DNA from: Actinomycetota bacterium
GTDB lineage: Bacteria; Actinomycetota; Actinomycetes; Streptosporangiales; Streptosporangiaceae
Direction of reading: 5' to 3'
NCBI GenBank assembly: GCA_003242605.1
Contig: QGUZ01000020.1
Span: forward strand, 1 to 33,103
Length of the DNA: 33,103 nt
Position numbers and translations under genes: made by a program
Shown: piece by piece, positions 30,566 through 33,103 of the stretch
Position numbering within the stretch: the stretch's first letter is position 1
Layout of the letters: the number at the start of each line of letters is the position of its first letter
The notes under the pieces: generated by a model
The model's database searches: none
Seen by the model: the letters and a program-made list of their open reading frames with translations, nothing else
What the model was told of the DNA's origin: nothing

Positions 30566-31897
30566 ATGGCTGATCCGCGCGCTGACGGCCGGGCGGCCGC
30601 GGAGGTCGACGCGGTCGTCGTGGGGGCCGGGCCGGCCGGGTCCGCGGCGGCGTGGGCGCTCGCCAGGGCCGGTAAGTCGGTGGTGCTGCTGGAGCGCGGG
30701 CCGTTCCCCGGCAGCAAGAACCTGTTCGGCGGCGTGGTGTACGGCCGCATCCTCGACGAGATCGCGCCGCGCTGGTGGGAGGAGGTCCCGGTCCAGCGCT
30801 GGGTGGTGCGGCGGTCCACGATGGTGATGACCCCCACCCAGGCGCTCACCGTCGACTTCCGCACCCAGGCGTGGGGGCGGCCGCCGTACAACGGCATGAC
30901 CGTCTACCGGGCGGACTTCGACCGGTGGCTCGCCGGGAAGGCGGTCGAGGCGGGCGCCACCCTGGTCACCTCCACGGTGGCGACCGGGCTGCTGCGGGAC
31001 GAGGCCGGCCGGATCGCCGGGGTGCGCACCGACCGGCCCGGCGGCGAGCTGCGCGCCAAGATCGTGATCGCCTGTGACGGGGTGAACTCGTTCCTGGCGA
31101 AGGAGGCCCGCCTGGTGCCGCGCACCGACCCCGAGCACCTCACGCTCGGCGTCAAGGAAGTGCTGGCGCTGCCGCGCGAGGTGATCGACGAGCGGTTCGG
31201 GCTGCGCGGCGACGAGGGCCTCGACATCGAGATCCTCGGCTGCACCGGCGACATCCCCGGCGGCGGCTTCCTCTACACCAACGGCGACACGGTGTCGGTC
31301 GGCGTGGTGCTCTCGCTCGCCCACCTCGGCAGGTCCGGCCGGCGGCCGGAGGAGGTGATCGCCGACCTCAAGGCCCACCCGGCGATCGCGCCGTACCTGC
31401 GCGGGGCGACGCTCAAGGAGTACGGCGCGCACCTGATCCCCGAGGGCGGCTACAACCACATGCCGGCCCTGTACACCGACGGCATGCTCGTCGCCGGGGA
31501 CGCCGCGGGGATGTGCCTCGCCGCGGGCATCTGGCTCGAGGGCGTGAACTTCGCGATCGGGTCCGGGCTCGCCGCGGGGCGGGCCGCGGCCCGGGCGCTG
31601 GACTCCGGGGACCTGTCCGCCTCCGGCCTGTCGGGCTACCGGCGGGAGCTGGAGAAGGGGTTCGTGCTCGCCAACCACAGGCGGCTGCGCGGCGCGCCGG
31701 ACCTCGTGCTATCCGAGCGCGTCCAGCGCCGCTACCCGGGACTCGTCGCCGACCTGGTCGAGGGGATGTTCACCGTGACCGATCCCAAGCCCAAGCCGGG
31801 CCTGCTCGCGCTGCTCAAGCGGGCCGCCCGGCGCAACGACGTCAGGCTCCGCCACCTGCTGGCGGACGCGGTGCGCGGCGGGCGGGTGTTCCGATGA
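30566..31897 (+). CDS. fixC: FixC-like FAD-dependent ETF:quinone oxidoreductase subunit
   Basis: A 443-residue flavoprotein of the geranylgeranyl reductase/ETF-QO group. Seen: the FAD-binding VVVGAGPAGSAAAWALARAG (GxGxxG at 20-25) with the acidic end LLERG, the FixC-like NLFGGVVYGRIL, IACDGVNSFLAKEA, and the second FAD motif MLVAGDAAGMCLA. FixC, with FixX, accepts electrons from FixAB and reduces membrane quinone. No TM helix is seen, as expected for a membrane-surface protein. ATG 30566 has GGAGGAGG upstream. It overlaps fixX by four bases (ATGA), the pattern of partners made in equal amount. Confidence 0.9.
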   Translation: MADPRADGRAAAEVDAVVVGAGPAGSAAAWALARAGKSVVLLERGPFPGSKNLFGGVVYGRILDEIAPRWWEEVPVQRWVVRRSTMVMTPTQALTVDFRTQAWGRPPYNGMTVYRADFDRWLAGKAVEAGATLVTSTVATGLLRDEAGRIAGVRTDRPGGELRAKIVIACDGVNSFLAKEARLVPRTDPEHLTLGVKEVLALPREVIDERFGLRGDEGLDIEILGCTGDIPGGGFLYTNGDTVSVGVVLSLAHLGRSGRRPEEVIADLKAHPAIAPYLRGATLKEYGAHLIPEGGYNHMPALYTDGMLVAGDAAGMCLAAGIWLEGVNFAIGSGLAAGRAAARALDSGDLSASGLSGYRRELEKGFVLANHRRLRGAPDLVLSERVQRRYPGLVADLVEGMFTVTDPKPKPGLLALLKRAARRNDVRLRHLLADAVRGGRVFR

Positions 31898-32256
31898 TCC
31901 TGCGCAGGCGGCGCGGCGCCGCGACCGTCGACGCGAACGCCGCACCGGCCCGGGCGGCGGCGCCGGAGCGGTGGGGCGAGGTGTCGTTCGAGGACCGCAT
32001 GGCCACCGTGGACTTCCGGGTGGGCGAGCGGCCGCACATCGTCGTCGACTCGGACGTGTGCCGGTCGTGCACCACCCGGGAGTGCGTGACCGCGTGCCCG
32101 GCGAACCTGTTCGCCCCCACCGCGGACGGCGGCATCCTGTTCAACTACGAGCAGTGCTTCGAGTGCGGCACCTGCTACCAGATCTGCAACCGGGAGGGCG
32201 CCATCACCTGGACCTACCCGGACGGCGGCCACGGCGTCGTCTTCCGCCACGGCTGA
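31894..32256 (+). CDS. fixX: FixX-like ferredoxin
   Basis: A 120-residue ferredoxin partner of FixC. Two cysteine groups are complete: CRSCTTRECVTACPANLF (Cys56, 59, 64, 68) and CFECGTCYQICN (Cys88, 91, 94, 98), enough for two [4Fe-4S] clusters, whereas several FixX proteins have a degenerate first group. The end GVVFRHG resembles the FxYG end of FixX proteins. The first 35 residues, Arg/Ala-rich (MILRRRRGAATVDANAAPAR), are extra compared with a minimal FixX. Together FixC and FixX correspond to the two parts of eukaryotic ETF:ubiquinone oxidoreductase. The start overlaps the fixC stop (ATGA). Confidence 0.92.
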   Translation: MILRRRRGAATVDANAAPARAAAPERWGEVSFEDRMATVDFRVGERPHIVVDSDVCRSCTTRECVTACPANLFAPTADGGILFNYEQCFECGTCYQICNREGAITWTYPDGGHGVVFRHG

Positions 32257-32259
32257 TCC

Positions 32260-32314
32260 CCGGGCCCGCCGCGCCGGCGGGCCCGGACCGAGCCGCCCCG
32301 GCCGGACGGGGCGG
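32260..32314 (+). terminator. Two successive hairpins between fixX and fixA
   Basis: CCGGGCCCGCCG (32260-32271), loop CGC, CGGCGGGCCCGG (32275-32286) is a 12-bp perfect stem beginning four bases after the fixX stop. CCGCCCCG (32293-32300), loop GCCGGA, CGGGGCGG (32307-32314) follows. They look like a terminator or attenuator, yet fixA, expected in the same complex, comes right after. Confidence 0.6.
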
Positions 32315-32353
32315 GCGTTCGTCCACCGCGACAGTCACCCTCGGAGGTGCCCG

Positions 32354-33103
32354 ATGAGCAAGGCAGGGTCCGGGCCGGCGGGGCCCGTGATCGTGGTGTG
32401 CCTGCGGCCCGCCGACCCGGCGGCCCGGGTCGACCCGGTGAGCGGGCACGTCGACCGCGACCCGGGCATGGCCGGCCTGCCGCCCGCCGAGGCCGCCGCC
32501 CTCGAGCACGGCCTGCGGATCGCCGAGGCCTGGTCGGGCCGGGTGCTGGCGGTCACCGCGGGCGATGCGTCGGCCGACGACGCGCTGCGGCAGGCCGCCG
32601 CGCTCGGGGCCGGCGTGCTCCGGCTGCCGTGGCCCGCGGAGGGCGAGGAGGAGTACGTCGCCGACCTCGCCGCCGACGAGCACGCGCTCGCGTCGGCGCT
32701 CGCCGCCGCGATCCGGGAGGCGACCGGCCCGGACGGCCCGGCCCTCGTGCTGACCGGCGACCGCTCGGCCGACCGCGGCACCGGCGCGCTCCCCGCCTAC
32801 CTGGCGCACGAGCTCGGGGCCGCGCAGGCGCTCGGCCTCGTCGCCCTGGAGGCCGCGGGCGACCACCTCGTCGCCGAGCGCCGCCTCGACGGCGGGCGGC
32901 GGGAGCGGCTGCGGGTGCCCCGGCCCGCGGTGTGCTCGGTGGAGGCGGCCGGGGTACGGCTGCGCCGGGCGGGCCTGCCGGGCGTGCTCGCCGCCGCCTC
33001 CGCGCGGGTGCCGGTCGCGGCGGCCGCGGCCCCGGCCGGCGGGCCGCGGGTGACGGTGGGGCGGGCCCAGCCGTTCCGGCCCCGGGCGCGGGTGGTGCCG
33101 CCG
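32354..33103 (+). CDS. fixA: Electron transfer flavoprotein beta subunit (FixA/EtfB-like), cut by window edge
   Basis: 250 codons are visible without a stop. Features of the ETF beta fold: VIVVCLRPADPAARVDPVSG at the start, the residues AEAAALEHGLRIAEAWSG then RVLAVTAG, DDALRQAAALGAG, LVLTGDRSADRGTGALPAYLAHELG, and the late LRVPRPAVCSVE. It should pair with FixB to form the FAD-carrying ETF. ATG 32354 has GGAGGTG four bases upstream. Most EtfB proteins have 250-265 residues, so only a few codons should be missing. A 97-bp gap with two strong hairpins separates it from fixX, so it may be expressed at a different level or from its own promoter. Whether it is of the electron-bifurcating type cannot be decided by eye. 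Confidence 0.88.
   Translation, partial: MSKAGSGPAGPVIVVCLRPADPAARVDPVSGHVDRDPGMAGLPPAEAAALEHGLRIAEAWSGRVLAVTAGDASADDALRQAAALGAGVLRLPWPAEGEEEYVADLAADEHALASALAAAIREATGPDGPALVLTGDRSADRGTGALPAYLAHELGAAQALGLVALEAAGDHLVAERRLDGGRRERLRVPRPAVCSVEAAGVRLRRAGLPGVLAAASARVPVAAAAAPAGGPRVTVGRAQPFRPRARVVPP

Noticed and set aside
28272..31678. Long minus-strand open frames opposite OYE 2, fixB and fixC (757 and 814 codons)
   Set aside because: Antisense shadows of well-supported genes; no domain motif or ribosome site.
29436..33103. Electron-bifurcating ETF or nitrogen-fixation fix operon
   Set aside because: No nif gene is present and the bifurcating-type nucleotide site in FixA cannot be judged by eye; only the general ETF and quinone-reductase role is claimed.

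Overview
The window is very GC-rich throughout, with strong G/C bias at third codon positions. It carries a conservon-type sensor kinase (NIT domain plus DUF742 partner), a HelD-type helicase, a fused PabAB and a mycofactocin locus. Together these point to a high-GC actinomycete, probably a filamentous one near Streptosporangiales. The taxon is an inference; no rRNA or other marker is present. I found no tRNA, rRNA, CRISPR array, insertion sequence or phage gene.

Left part (1-10.2 kb): the 5' part of a GH25 lysozyme gene (minus strand, cut by the window edge), a 14-TM drug-efflux MFS protein, and a reduced conservon (NIT-domain histidine kinase plus DUF742, with no roadblock or GTPase gene beside them). 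These are followed by two overlapping, strongly similar glycine-betaine-type binding lipoproteins with no permease or ATPase, a strong hairpin terminator, acetate kinase and a small two-TM protein.

Middle part (10.3-22 kb): a broken locus joining a NUDIX 5' half to a WD40 3' end, a HelD-like helicase, an orphan RbsC-type permease, and a fused aminodeoxychorismate synthase whose linker contains a 12-bp minisatellite. Further right are a DUF4352 protein, a secreted protein with an internal duplication, a DUF1992 protein that may start at ATC, and a two-gene membrane pair of unknown role. Several long perfect hairpins close these units.

Right part (22.1 kb to the end): a mycofactocin locus. A mycofactocin-type SDR dehydrogenase converges on a TetR regulator (MftR). 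Divergently from mftR runs a tightly packed operon: mftA (36-aa precursor ending IDGMCGVY), mftB (peptide-binding partner), mftC (radical SAM), two FadH/OYE-family Fe-S flavoenzymes, then fixB/etfA, fixC, fixX and fixA/etfB. Most junctions are 4-base stop/start overlaps. mftD, mftE and mftF are not in the window and may lie beyond its right end. The layout suggests that electrons from mycofactocin-linked oxidations pass through the flavoenzymes and an ETF to a FixC/FixX quinone reductase. This is the most interesting system in the window. The component families are known; the wiring is inferred.
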